Below are positions 32,771 through 42,716 of a stretch of DNA of 64,000 bases, piece after piece (position 1 is the first letter of the stretch; every line of letters starts with the position of its first letter). The stretch lies in contig CM077829.1 in assembly GCA_039720395.1 (NCBI GenBank), forward strand, positions 22,585,955-22,649,954, given 5' to 3'. Source of the stretch: Liquidambar formosana (lineage: Eukaryota; Streptophyta; Magnoliopsida; Saxifragales; Altingiaceae). The notes beneath the pieces are model-generated. The model saw nothing but the letters and a program-made list of their open reading frames with translations, made no database searches and was not told where the DNA came from. Position numbers and translations under genes: made by a program.

Positions 32771-34441
32771 GCATATTGCTAGTCCCTAGCAATTAAAGCG
32801 ACCGAAATAGTCTTATTCAAAATAAAAAAACTCAAAACATGGCTACCAATTTCATCACCTTAGCAAAAGAATTAGTTAAAAGTTCAGGACACTCGCAACT
32901 ATTAAAAACATCCCAATGAATTCAAAAACTCATTGTGTGTGAAGAATTTAGCCAACACAAATATAAACTCAATTGCAAGGTAAAGCATAACCTAAATCTC
33001 TATCTGAAATATGCTTCAACTCAAATCTCACAGGGATTACACTCAACAAAATAATGCACTCTGAATAGGGTAAAACTCTCGAGTATATGTGAGTAGAATA
33101 ATATAGAGCAAGAACAAGAATCTCACATATAAAACATTTGAAAAACGCTATCACAAGAAAGAATCATATAGTCTCATGAAAGGAATGCCAAATACTAAGA
33201 ATGTACACCACACTTTGCATTATAGCTCAATCATGTCAATATCCAAACCATACTATCCTCGAAATCAAATAGGACTTTTAACAGGATGTAATGTTGGGAT
33301 AAAAGAAGGAATTGAAACAAAAAGGTTATGGTGATAATAAAAAGTGTATCCGAGAATGGTAGAAAGAACAAACTCACTTGAAACAATTTTGTATTCAACT
33401 TATTCTTCCAAACTTTGGCAATCAAACACTTTTTTTCTTTTTTTTTTTCACTTCTCAATACTTCACCAACAAAGCTTTCTCTTTCTTTTTTCTTTTTTTC
33501 TTTCTTTTTTTTTTCTTTTCTTTGTTTTTTTTTCATTTTTTTTTTCACCTTTTTTTTTTTAATTTTCCCACCCATTCACCTTACTGAACATTGATAATAT
33601 CCATTCTCAAAACACTTTGGGAAAAATGTTATGAAAGAAAGGCTAATCAAAAGGCTCAACGGGCTAACTAGTGGTAATGTATCACAAAGAAAAGAAATTA
33701 AAGGCTCAAAGAAATCAAAGATGGCCTAAAATCATCTCTCAAAGAGTGATATAATTTTTCAATATCCATGACTTCAAAAGAAACAAGTGTGGTATAAAAA
33801 ATATATTCTTAGCATTCAACCAAAAAGAAGAAATAATGAGACTAAACAATGAAAGTTGAGCGCTTCCAAAAATCAATGTAAGATTAAATATAATAACCCT
33901 CTAAAAAAAAAATTAATGGCTCAAATACTCGCAAGGGCTAAAAGTCTCCATATTTTTATTCATCAAGATTTTCAAAATCATCTTTACCTTTCAATCAAGA
34001 ATCATATTCATGCGGCTAAAGTGCAAGTGCAATGTAATCCGAGTATGAAATTCAATGGAAAATTTTAAACAGGAGTAGTATAATGAACTTCAAACTAGAT
34101 AATCATGCGAAGGCAACAAAATTTTTAAGCCAAAAATTTGTAAACCACTAAACTTTTTTTTTTTTTTTTTTGAAAAATAAGATAAACTAACTAAGACCAA
34201 AATAAACTAACACAACACCAAAATTCCCTCCCCCCAACCTAAAAGATACATTGTCCTCAATGGAAACAAAGAAAAACAAAGTAGTAGAAATCATGGAGAG
34301 TACCTTGAGGTGCGAACCAAAAAGAAAACAAACAAACTCTAATACCTGCAAAATGGGTTAGACACGAAAAACACAAAAACAAAAGGGAAAAAAAAAAAAA
34401 AAAAACTAACTACGACACAAATACTAATACAAATGAACTAA
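32771..34441 (-). other. Athila-like 3' untranslated region with purine/pyrimidine tracts
   Basis: 1.67 kb without a credible gene. It holds a long pyrimidine-rich tract (about 33420-33570; purine-rich on the transcript strand), a T run at ~34151-34171, and a second polypurine-like block near 34226-34240 (minus GGTTGGGGGGAGGG) shortly after the end of the coding frame. Confidence 0.7.
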
Positions 34442-35881
34442 TTAAGGGTTTGGTAAATCCGGGTAGACAGGATCTACCAAATCAATGGACTCATCCTTAG
34501 GTGAAAAATTCTCAAGAAATGGTTTAAGACGTTGTCCATTAACTTTAAAAACATTACCATTCTTGGGATTTTCAATCTCAACAGCTCCATGAGGAAAAAC
34601 AATTTTAACCACAAATGGTCCTGCCCAACGGGACCTTAGCTTACCTGGAAACAAATACAATTTAGAATTATACATAAGAACTTTTTGAGATGGTTCAAAA
34701 GATTTCCTTAAAATATTTTTGTCATGAAAAACTTTTATTCGTTCTTTGTAAATTCTAGAATTGTCATAAGCATCCCGCCGAATTTCTTCCAAAGAAATTA
34801 TATGAGTGCACACCAAACGGCTAATTCCTTTAATGGCAGGAATGTTCAATCCTATTGCACCCTTGTGCTCTTTCAAAATTTTCAGCAACTTACCTTCTTG
34901 TAAGGGATCAAGTTTAGTAGATATTACCATAGGAAAAATCTCCTTAGGTCTAAAGAATGCATACTTGAGCTCCACTGGCAAAGGCTTTAATTCCAGTTTA
35001 GGCACTTTCTCATTCGATGGCAATAGTTTAAGCTCACGGGGTGGTAGATCTTCAAATTTCGGCCTCCACGCATTCAAGTCCAATTCCTGTGTAGAATCCA
35101 ATAAATAATAAAGATATGCAATTTTAGGATTCTCATTAAACTCTAAATCATAAGAATTAACCAAGCACGCCTCTAAAGGATCAGAAAAGCACGACACATT
35201 AAATTGTTTTTGAACAAGTGTATCAATTAAGTTAACTTCATGAAAGTCATCATCATCCTTAGGTTCTTTGCAAGTATTAAAAATATTCAATTCTTGGGTC
35301 ATATTTCCAAAAGACAATTTAAGTACACCACTCCTACAATTTATTAAAGCATTGGAAGTTGCAAGGAATGGGCGACCCAGAATCACAGGAATTTGAGAAC
35401 TAACATTCAAAACAGGGTGTGTGTCCAAAACAATAAAATCAACAGGAAAGTAAAATTTATCAATTTGGACTAACACATCCTCTACTATTCCCCTAGGTAT
35501 TTTCACAGAACGGTCCGCAAGCTGAAGAGTTATTTTTGTAGGTTTTAACTCACCTAGACCCAACTGTTCATATACCGAATAAGGTAAAAGATTCACGCTA
35601 GCCCCAAGATCAAGTAAAGCTTGCTCTACTTTAAAATTACCAATAACACATGAAATTGTGGGACTACCTGGATCTTTATATTTAGGAGGAGTATTGTTTT
35701 GAATAATAGCACTCACCTGCTCAGTTAAAAATGCCTTCTTTTGTACGTTAAGCTTACGCTTAACCGTACATAAATCTTTCAAAAATTTAGCATAAGAAGG
35801 AATTTGTTTTATTGCATCCAACAAAGGAATGTTGACTTTCACTTGTTTAAAGATTTCAAGAATTTCTGCATTCTGATTCAC
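34442..35881 (-). CDS. Athila-like protease fused in frame to the integrase C-terminal region (RT, RNase H, integrase core missing)
   Basis: 479 codons, opening with GTG in the same frame as gag and separated from it by a single TAA (35984-35986). Residues 1-70 are linker. The protease is at ~75-180 with the DLGA active-site variant usual in Athila (D91-A94), LQLADRS (119-125) and ILGRPF (167-172). Residues ~270-365 cover the spacer that normally leads into reverse transcriptase. At residue ~365/366 the sequence jumps to a typical integrase C-terminal stretch (ENSRIYKE-like, FHDK, GKLRSRWAGPF, VNGQRLKPF; residues ~367-455). FDxxxGY-, YxDD-, RNase H and D,D(35)E blocks are all absent. The frame is open across the join. 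A polyprotein of gag plus this product could assemble and mature particles but not copy or insert DNA. Confidence 0.88.
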   Translation of the reverse strand: MNQNAEILEIFKQVKVNIPLLDAIKQIPSYAKFLKDLCTVKRKLNVQKKAFLTEQVSAIIQNNTPPKYKDPGSPTISCVIGNFKVEQALLDLGASVNLLPYSVYEQLGLGELKPTKITLQLADRSVKIPRGIVEDVLVQIDKFYFPVDFIVLDTHPVLNVSSQIPVILGRPFLATSNALINCRSGVLKLSFGNMTQELNIFNTCKEPKDDDDFHEVNLIDTLVQKQFNVSCFSDPLEACLVNSYDLEFNENPKIAYLYYLLDSTQELDLNAWRPKFEDLPPRELKLLPSNEKVPKLELKPLPVELKYAFFRPKEIFPMVISTKLDPLQEGKLLKILKEHKGAIGLNIPAIKGISRLVCTHIISLEEIRRDAYDNSRIYKERIKVFHDKNILRKSFEPSQKVLMYNSKLYLFPGKLRSRWAGPFVVKIVFPHGAVEIENPKNGNVFKVNGQRLKPFLENFSPKDESIDLVDPVYPDLPNP

Positions 35882-35983
35882 TTTTTGAGGTGGTTGAAAT
35901 CTTTGAGGAAAAGGAATGGAAATGGGGCATCTCTCAACTACACTTGACTCGGGCTTATTAAGTTCATTACTACTCTTTGTTTT

Positions 35984-37483
35984 TTAAAATTCTTCTTTTT
36001 CCTTGTCCTTGGGTGGTGGAATAGTTTTATCAATAACTTTTCCACTACGAAGAGTAGTAACGGACTTAACATGCTCAAGTTGTGTATCAGATAAATTAGA
36101 ATCACTAATACTAAATTGACCTTGGGGGTTAGGTTGTGGTTGAGATGGAAATTTACCTTTTTCTTGAATGCTTAATGAAGTGGTCAACTTAGTAAGAGTG
36201 TTTCTAATGTCACCTATGGCTTGAGAAGTCTGATTATTTATGGTGGCTTGACTCTGCATAAACTGTTGCAATGTTTCCTCTAAACCCTTCCAAGGGGGAG
36301 GATTATAAGGAACAAAATTAGAATGGCCTTGAGGTGGTAGTGTAACATTATCATTCCTCCAACTGAAATTTGGATGATTCCTCCACCCTGGATTATAAGT
36401 TTCAGAATAGGGTGAAGAAAAAGGCTTTTTATTTATATTTATAGCATTTGCTTGATCGTACAACACTTCTTTAAAATCAGGAATAGTAGGGCAATCATTT
36501 GTAGAGTGTCCCACGGTCTCACAAATACTACAAACATCATTCAATTTAGGCACAGACATAACTTCATTAACTTTCCTTAATTCCATGGCTTCTAATTTCC
36601 TAGCCAAAATAGCTACCCTAGCACTTAAGTCATCATCTTCCCTAAGATGGTACTTACCGCCCCCAGATGGGTTGGTAGAAGGCTTGAACCTATCTAAAGT
36701 ATCAGTTGTATCCCAAGATTGGGCATTCTCAGCTAACAGATCAAAATAGTCAAAAGCCTCATCAGGGTCCTTATTCATGAATTCACCATTGCACATCATC
36801 TCTACAAATTGGCGCATTTTAGGAGTTAAACTTTGATAGAAAAAACTAATGATACGCCAAGTTTCATAGCCATGATGTGGGCAAGAATTTAATAAATCTT
36901 TAAAACGTTCCCAACATTGGTAAAAAGTCTCATTATCTTTTTGTGAAAAATTCATTATTTGCCTTTTGAGAGCATTTGTCCTATGAAGTGGGAAGTGCTT
37001 TTTCAAAAATTCAGTTTGCATTTCTTGCGATGTGCCAATGGATCTAGGTCTTAAAACATTAAGCCAATTTTTCGCCTTATCCTTGAGAGAAAAGGGAAAT
37101 AATTTCAATTTAATGGTTTCTTCACTACAAGTTTGGTCATGAAAGGTTACACAAACCTCATCAAATTCCTTAAGGTGCAAATATGGGTTTTCAGATTCTA
37201 AACCATAGAATTTAGGTAGCAATGGAATCATGCCAGCCTTAAATTTGAAATTATTAGCATTCAGAGGAAAAATGATACAAGATGGTGCACTACTCCTAGT
37301 AGGCTGCAAATAATCTCTAAGAGTCCTTTTATCATCCCTATCAATATTCTCAATTTGTTCCTCATTATCAGACATGGTGTCAAGTGTGTGATTGTGTCCA
37401 AGAGAATCAATTAAATTGCCACACAAATTTTCAGACTCAACTCTAACCAAACGATGAGTATGATCACGATGCCAAATTTGCAT
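35984..37483 (-). CDS. gag: Athila-like gag
   Basis: A 499-residue open frame starting at ATG 37483, about 160 nt after the 5' LTR. Residues ~100-235 form the retrotransposon gag core (LKEFDEVC, KNWLNVL, FLKKHFP, ETFYQCWERFKDLL, CPHHG). A CCHC knuckle follows (C318, C321, H326, C331), then the Athila-typical YNPGWRNHPNFSW block (363-375). Gag builds the cytoplasmic particle and binds the RNA. It ends at TAA 35984-35986, yet the next frame continues directly in phase into protease, so the original gene was probably a single gag-pol frame. The open frame and near-identical LTRs suggest it may still be expressible. Confidence 0.92.
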   Translation of the reverse strand: MQIWHRDHTHRLVRVESENLCGNLIDSLGHNHTLDTMSDNEEQIENIDRDDKRTLRDYLQPTRSSAPSCIIFPLNANNFKFKAGMIPLLPKFYGLESENPYLHLKEFDEVCVTFHDQTCSEETIKLKLFPFSLKDKAKNWLNVLRPRSIGTSQEMQTEFLKKHFPLHRTNALKRQIMNFSQKDNETFYQCWERFKDLLNSCPHHGYETWRIISFFYQSLTPKMRQFVEMMCNGEFMNKDPDEAFDYFDLLAENAQSWDTTDTLDRFKPSTNPSGGGKYHLREDDDLSARVAILARKLEAMELRKVNEVMSVPKLNDVCSICETVGHSTNDCPTIPDFKEVLYDQANAININKKPFSSPYSETYNPGWRNHPNFSWRNDNVTLPPQGHSNFVPYNPPPWKGLEETLQQFMQSQATINNQTSQAIGDIRNTLTKLTTSLSIQEKGKFPSQPQPNPQGQFSISDSNLSDTQLEHVKSVTTLRSGKVIDKTIPPPKDKEKEEF

Positions 37484-37620
37484 ACAAAAAAAAAATAAAT
37501 AAATAAATAAATAAAAATAATAAAAAGTTGTGGAAAGAGTTTACCGGATTTGCGAAGAGATTCGCAAAATACAACAAACCTCCACGTACTGAAAACAATG
37601 AACTGCTATTTATTCACGCC

Positions 37621-37640
37621 AGTCTCCGGCAACGGCGCCA
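37621..37640 (-). promoter_or_regulatory. tRNA-Asp primer-binding site of the Athila-like element
   Basis: Minus strand TGGCGCCGTTGCCGGAGACT, 6 nt inside the 5' LTR boundary; its first 16 bases match the plant tRNA-Asp 3' complement used by Athila and related elements. Confidence 0.88.
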
Positions 37641-37646
37641 AAAACT

Positions 37647-38863
37647 TGCTGCGACTTTAATAATGCTCCCAAGTGCAGGATGTCGCGAAGTAATAAATTC
37701 TCGGTGAGTCCGAGGTCGAACCACAGGGAAGGGGAATAATTAGCAGAAAAGATTGAGAAAAGATTTTAGAAATTTGGTTGCTTGGTTGCAGAGAATTAGT
37801 TTAATTGAAAACAATAATTTAAAAGCACTAAGGTTCAGAGGTCCACTCACAACAAGTATTAGTTATTTACTAACGACTCAATTTTATAACTCAACTGAGA
37901 TTCATACGAAGGATGACCCCAGTCGGATGATGTAACAATTAATTTTATTCAAAACAATTCTAAAAATATGGATTCATAAGATTGATTGATTTAATGCATG
38001 AGAAAACTAGTAATTTAATTCGCAGGGAATTCTAAGCATTCACCGTACCCGGAGTTAACGATAAATAAAAGAATTATACAGAATAAATACTTTGCAAAAT
38101 AATCAAAATCAATCAAAATTATAAAACCTTACATTAAATCCATGAAAGAGTCCTTAAACAAATACCAAATAATTGTTGTGGCTTCACTCCTAGCCTTAGC
38201 AAAACGTTTAGCTACTCATGATACTAGAAAACTAAAGAGAGGTAGAAGAAGAAGAATAAGAGAGAGGTTGTTGTAGAAGAGAAGAGGAGAAGTAATATAT
38301 AGAGATGCAGCCACCTTTTCCTTTCCATGTGCTCTTAGGGTTTCCAAGAGAAAGAGAAGAAAAATTAGGAAACAAATTGGGAATCCCGGTTTTTCCAGCA
38401 GGGCTAACTTGTAACCCATTTTTGACCTACTAAACGTTGAAATCACGAAAAATTCGTGAAATACAATATTGTAGGGCTTCAAATCAGCTTTCCAGGGATA
38501 CCAATTTCGCATCAATTGGACTTCGGAGTCAAAAGTTATGGCCAAAATACGGTAACTGCTCCAAACTTCCTTTTTAATCTTCTTTCCAACTTTGGGGTTG
38601 CCAATTTCTTTGCTAAAATCTTCTAAAATTAATGCACTTCAACCTTGCAAAGCTTCCATATAATTTCAAATAAATTTAGAATGCTTGACCATAAGGAATT
38701 GGCTTCCTACAAAAATAAAACACACATTAATACACCACTTTAAGTATAAGAGCATGTATCAAGAGAATTCATGTATAATGTGTAAAATGCATAATTAAGG
38801 GCCAAATAAATGTGATAATGCCTACTAAAAGTATAACATTAATGCAATTTTAAGCTATTATCA
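37647..38863 (-). repeat. Athila-like 5' LTR
   Basis: 1217 bp, offset exactly 6106 from the left LTR throughout. Minus-strand TATA-like element at ~38293-38303. Followed on its right by the target duplication GGATA. Confidence 0.93.
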
Positions 38864-38868
38864 GGATA

Positions 38869-41064
38869 CATAATGGGAATGTGGGGTACATAAGAGAATG
38901 ATAGAGAGAGAGAGAAGGTGGCATGCAAGCCCCAAATAATAAATTACATCACCATAATAAAATTACAACTCTTGAAAAATTATTACAACCCATTCATAAG
39001 ATGGCCAATCACAATTGGTTTAAGGGGTATAGTCCATAATCATCATCCAAACACATACATACAATCTCATTGCATAATGTAAAGAAAAACTGTAAGCATT
39101 AAAACATATATATGGGCATTATGCTAATTCTCTTGAATGATTTACATTAATCTCATTAATGCATCCTAATCTTATTAGGTTTAAACAAAAATATCCATAA
39201 TTAAATAAAGTCTTAACATTTAAGACATTTAGTTTCAATTAATCAAATTAATAGAAACATATAAAGTTTCCTAAAATAACTCTAATATCCAATATTGGGG
39301 TTTCCTTATTTAAACAAAACAATTTCATTTAATTAAGAATTTCCATATTTTAATTTAATCCCCAATTGTATTTTAAACCATTTAAAACATTATAAAATTA
39401 ATCAATATTAATTAAATAATTAACATGGGAATTAAATAAAATCAATTAAATGATGAATTAGTGTATTAGGGTTTCCTAAAACCCTAAACCCTAAATGCAA
39501 GCCCTAATCATTAAATGCCTTATGATTGGTCATTTAATGACCAATCATTAAAACCCTAGGTTCATACAGTATTTAATAAAAGGGATTAGTGTTTAATTGA
39601 TGCCAAAGAGGGTATTTATTACCCTTAATTAATTACACTAATTTGGGTTATCAAAACCCTAACCCTAGACATCATTAATGGTATTAATTATGCCCTAACA
39701 ATTAATAACCATGATTGGTCATTCAATGACCAATCATTAACTCTTAATTAAGGTAATTAAAATTCTAATTAGGGTTTTAATTAATGCCATAATGAAATTA
39801 GGGTTTCATCATTAACTCTATGCAGCCGTCACTACCAGGGGGCTGCCTGAGCTTGGCTAGGCTGCCATGGCCACCAACAACTGTGGGAGGCCATGGCCAG
39901 CCAAGGCAGAGGACTACAGGGGTGTGGGACAAGTCCTTGGACATGTGAGAAGTGGTGGAAGTGGCTGCCATCATCAAGAACACTTAGGATTTCCAAAACC
40001 CATTGCTGGAGCCATTGTTGCAGACCTTTAATGTCACAATAGCTTCTAAAACCTTATCAATTCGACTCCTTCATTGAAACCAGCTTTTGTATTATGTCCC
40101 TACATGAATTACTAAGCTAATAGAAGAGGTTTGGATGATCAAATATATCATCACCAATTGTTCTAAACAATTAAAACAACAGTAGGCTGCCCAGAAATTT
40201 ACAACGCGCATACTGTCCATTGTCAGAAATTGATTTAAAACCCAGCAAGATGAATGAATTAGGCTACCAAACGAATTTTCCCAGTATCCTACATGTCTTA
40301 GGAAACTAATTCAATTGGTTTCATGCAATTTGGAGTTCCCTAACTCAAGTTCTAATGAAAACTCCATTGATGACTTTTCTGCAGAAAAATTCTGCTATGC
40401 TGTTTATGAAAAATTTTCAAACTTTTTGAATCTTTTTCCATCAAAACCTTTTTGAAACTTAAAGAAAATCATATACACATGATATATAATGATCCTACAA
40501 TGATTTGCCATCATATATAACCCAAGTGGTGGCAACCATTGCCATGCCTTTGATCTCCATCAATAACTCAAAGTTGTGGCTATTGCATCATTCCCGAGCA
40601 AAACTGTCTTTCTAGACAGCCTGTAGTAAAAAATTCATAACTTTCACTATAGAAATCGGATTGACACACCATTTATTGGGTTGGAAAGCTTATTTGAAGA
40701 GCTTTCTAACCATATATGGCTCGAAAATTTTAGAGAAGAACTCTGAATTTAGCATGCAAAACAAGATGATGGTTTTTCATGGCTACCATGAAAACTGTTC
40801 ATAACAGTTTTGTAAAACCCTAGTTTCCTTATTCTTCTTCTCTAAACTCAAACCCTATGCAACCTATTGCATCCATGGCTACACTTAACCATCAATAAGA
40901 AGAGGAGTAGAAGAGAATTGACCCAGGGTTCCAAACCCTAGGTTAAGCCATGGAGGAAAACTAATTATACAAAAAAATTTCCAGATTTTTAAATCGTTCA
41001 ACTTCACCATAATTACCAACCCATATGTATTTTGTATTATGCATAATCATGGCTCAGATACCAC
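38869..41064 (-). mobile_element. Copia-2 leader (telobox- and palindrome-rich) and primer site
   Basis: Gene-free 2.2 kb between the nested element and the 5' LTR. Together with 30480-31535 it makes a leader of ~3.3 kb, unusually long for copia. It contains runs of AAACCCTAA (for example 39475-39497), two 27-nt palindromes containing CCAAT/ATTGG (39522-39548 and 39711-39737), and an initiator-Met primer site at 41052-41064. The 61-codon frame at 39798-39983 (minus) recurs nearly unchanged in copia-4 (63265-63450), but I see no domain. Confidence 0.75.
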
Positions 41065-42716
41065 TGTTGGGAATCATACAAGAAGGAAAAATAGAAGTGC
41101 GGAATATAAAAATTTTCCCTATGATTCCACAGCCCATGAATCTAACTATGCATAACACAAAATCAAACCCTAACTACAAAGAGGGTTAGAACACTTACAG
41201 AATTTTTGTCTTCTCCTTTTTGCTCCAAGCTTTGATTCCGGACAGCAGTGAGTGAGCAGCCCAACTGTGCTGCCTCCAATGGTATCCACACCTAGCTAGT
41301 GCTTCACATCCTTTCCTCATTTTCCTTGTTGTTGCTAGTATAGGAGAAGAGAGGAGAGAGAGAGAGGGAGGCTGGAATTTTCAGCCAGCCCTTTGGGGAG
41401 TTGAACTTGTTGTGATGTCATTACATCACACTACATATATATAGTCCACCAAGGGGGGGCCGGCCATGAGGGAGAACCCACTTAGGGTTTTGTGTAATTA
41501 CTATTAATTACACAATAACCCCTCTTAATTATATCATATATAAATTTGGCCTTAAAGAACTATTCTTTATGCACTCATACCCTTTCTCTCATAGACTTTA
41601 AAGCTCATCTTGCATGATTAGTGTGTGACCCATTGGGTTCACATCATCAAGTAGTAGGAATAGCACGAGGTGTGCACAATGGAACTCTTTCCATTTAGGG
41701 TCTAATTGGAACTCCTTCCAATTCCCTAATTGATTATAACTCACTTATATCAATTAGAGCTTCTACTAACCATGAGTAACACCTAGCATATGGCTCATGG
41801 TGTGGTCCTTAATGAGGTGAATAGTCATTTACAAAGAACCCTTCTGTTATAGTTTATAGGTTACAATTGCATCTTTCCTTCAACACAATGTCTCCAATTG
41901 AACTAATAGGACATGGAAGTCTGTCAAGTCCCTAGTTCAATTACTTTATACTCATTCATAGATATCAACTCATTGATGAACTCATGAAACTCTTTTCATA
42001 TTTATCCTACCATGGCCACGGATTTAATGAGTTATATTATGAATGCTATATGAGACATTCTCTCTCTTTTTCCTGAGAGTGATGGATCCCTTGTTGATCA
42101 CTCACATGCCTTCATACACATAGCAGTAGGGCCAATGAACACCTTTGTAGACCCCTGAATAGGATCTGCACTTAGTGTTATCAAACTTCTAAAGCTATAC
42201 GCATAAGACAACTATGGTGTCTCAAGTCTAAGGATTATTTGTACCACTATAACAATGAGAAACTGATTGACAGGTAGGATAAAACTCCATTCAGTTTATC
42301 TCATATCTTTGGTCACATTCAGTGTACTTATTCTCATAATAGGCACCCACTTGTTGGTTGTAGTGTCTCCACACAAATACCTTGAGACTAGCTATCCTCC
42401 TATAGAGTCAACCTAACAAGTGCTAGTCCCATGGTTCATTACTGTCCATCATAGTGAACCTTCAACTAGGATTGCTTTAGGAGTTTAGTACAGAGATATA
42501 TCTATAGTCTCAAAATTACAACTCTTTGTAATTCCATATTCTTAACTCTAACTCCATGGACATATTATGTAAATATAAATGATGCATATAAACATAATAG
42601 AATAAGCCCTTTTATTAAATCAATAATAAATGTGACATGCATAAATGAAATCAAATGATTGTTCCTAATCCCTAAACAATCATCTCTATGATTGGCTCTA
42701 GGGCATAATCCTAACA
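41065..42716 (-). repeat. Copia-2 5' LTR
   Basis: 1652 bp, same length as its partner, TG...CA ends, adjacent to the primer site on its left. TATA-like ATATATATAG at ~41443. Ends at the CAGTT flank. Confidence 0.88.

Larger units (their letters stand above)
31541..38863 (-). mobile_element. Athila-like Ty3 element, young, internally deleted, minus strand
   Basis: A 7323-bp element with 1217-bp LTRs (31541-32757 and 37647-38863), TG...CA ends and a perfect 5-bp target duplication GGATA (31536-31540 and 38864-38868). The uninterrupted target can be seen in copia-3 at ~58150. I see two differences between the LTRs (31780s against 37886 region, and 32198 region against 38304) and no indels. The primer site matches tRNA-Asp and the polypurine tract adjoins the left LTR. 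Gag and protease are recognisable; reverse transcriptase, RNase H and the integrase core are absent. It probably moved using proteins from an intact relative. Confidence 0.93.
25896..42716 (-). mobile_element. Copia-2: Ty1/copia element, minus strand, with a nested Athila-like insertion
   Basis: Two 1652-bp LTRs (25896-27547 and 41065-42716) in the same orientation flank an internal region of ~6.2 kb once the nested element (31541-38863) is set aside. The primer site (initiator Met, minus, 41052-41064) abuts the right LTR and a polypurine tract (minus, 27548-27562) abuts the left LTR, so transcription runs right to left. Flanking 5-mers are CAGTC (25891-25895) and CAGTT (42717-42721), a target duplication with one change. 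LTRs differ by several percent in the stretch I compared (about 14 differences in the first ~310 bp), so the insertion is much older than the Athila-like element inside it. The coding region is decayed. Confidence 0.88.

Noticed and set aside
33231..33575. Lys/Glu-rich minus-strand open frame
   Set aside because: It is the translation of a low-complexity purine tract in the Athila-like 3' untranslated region; no domain or conserved context.
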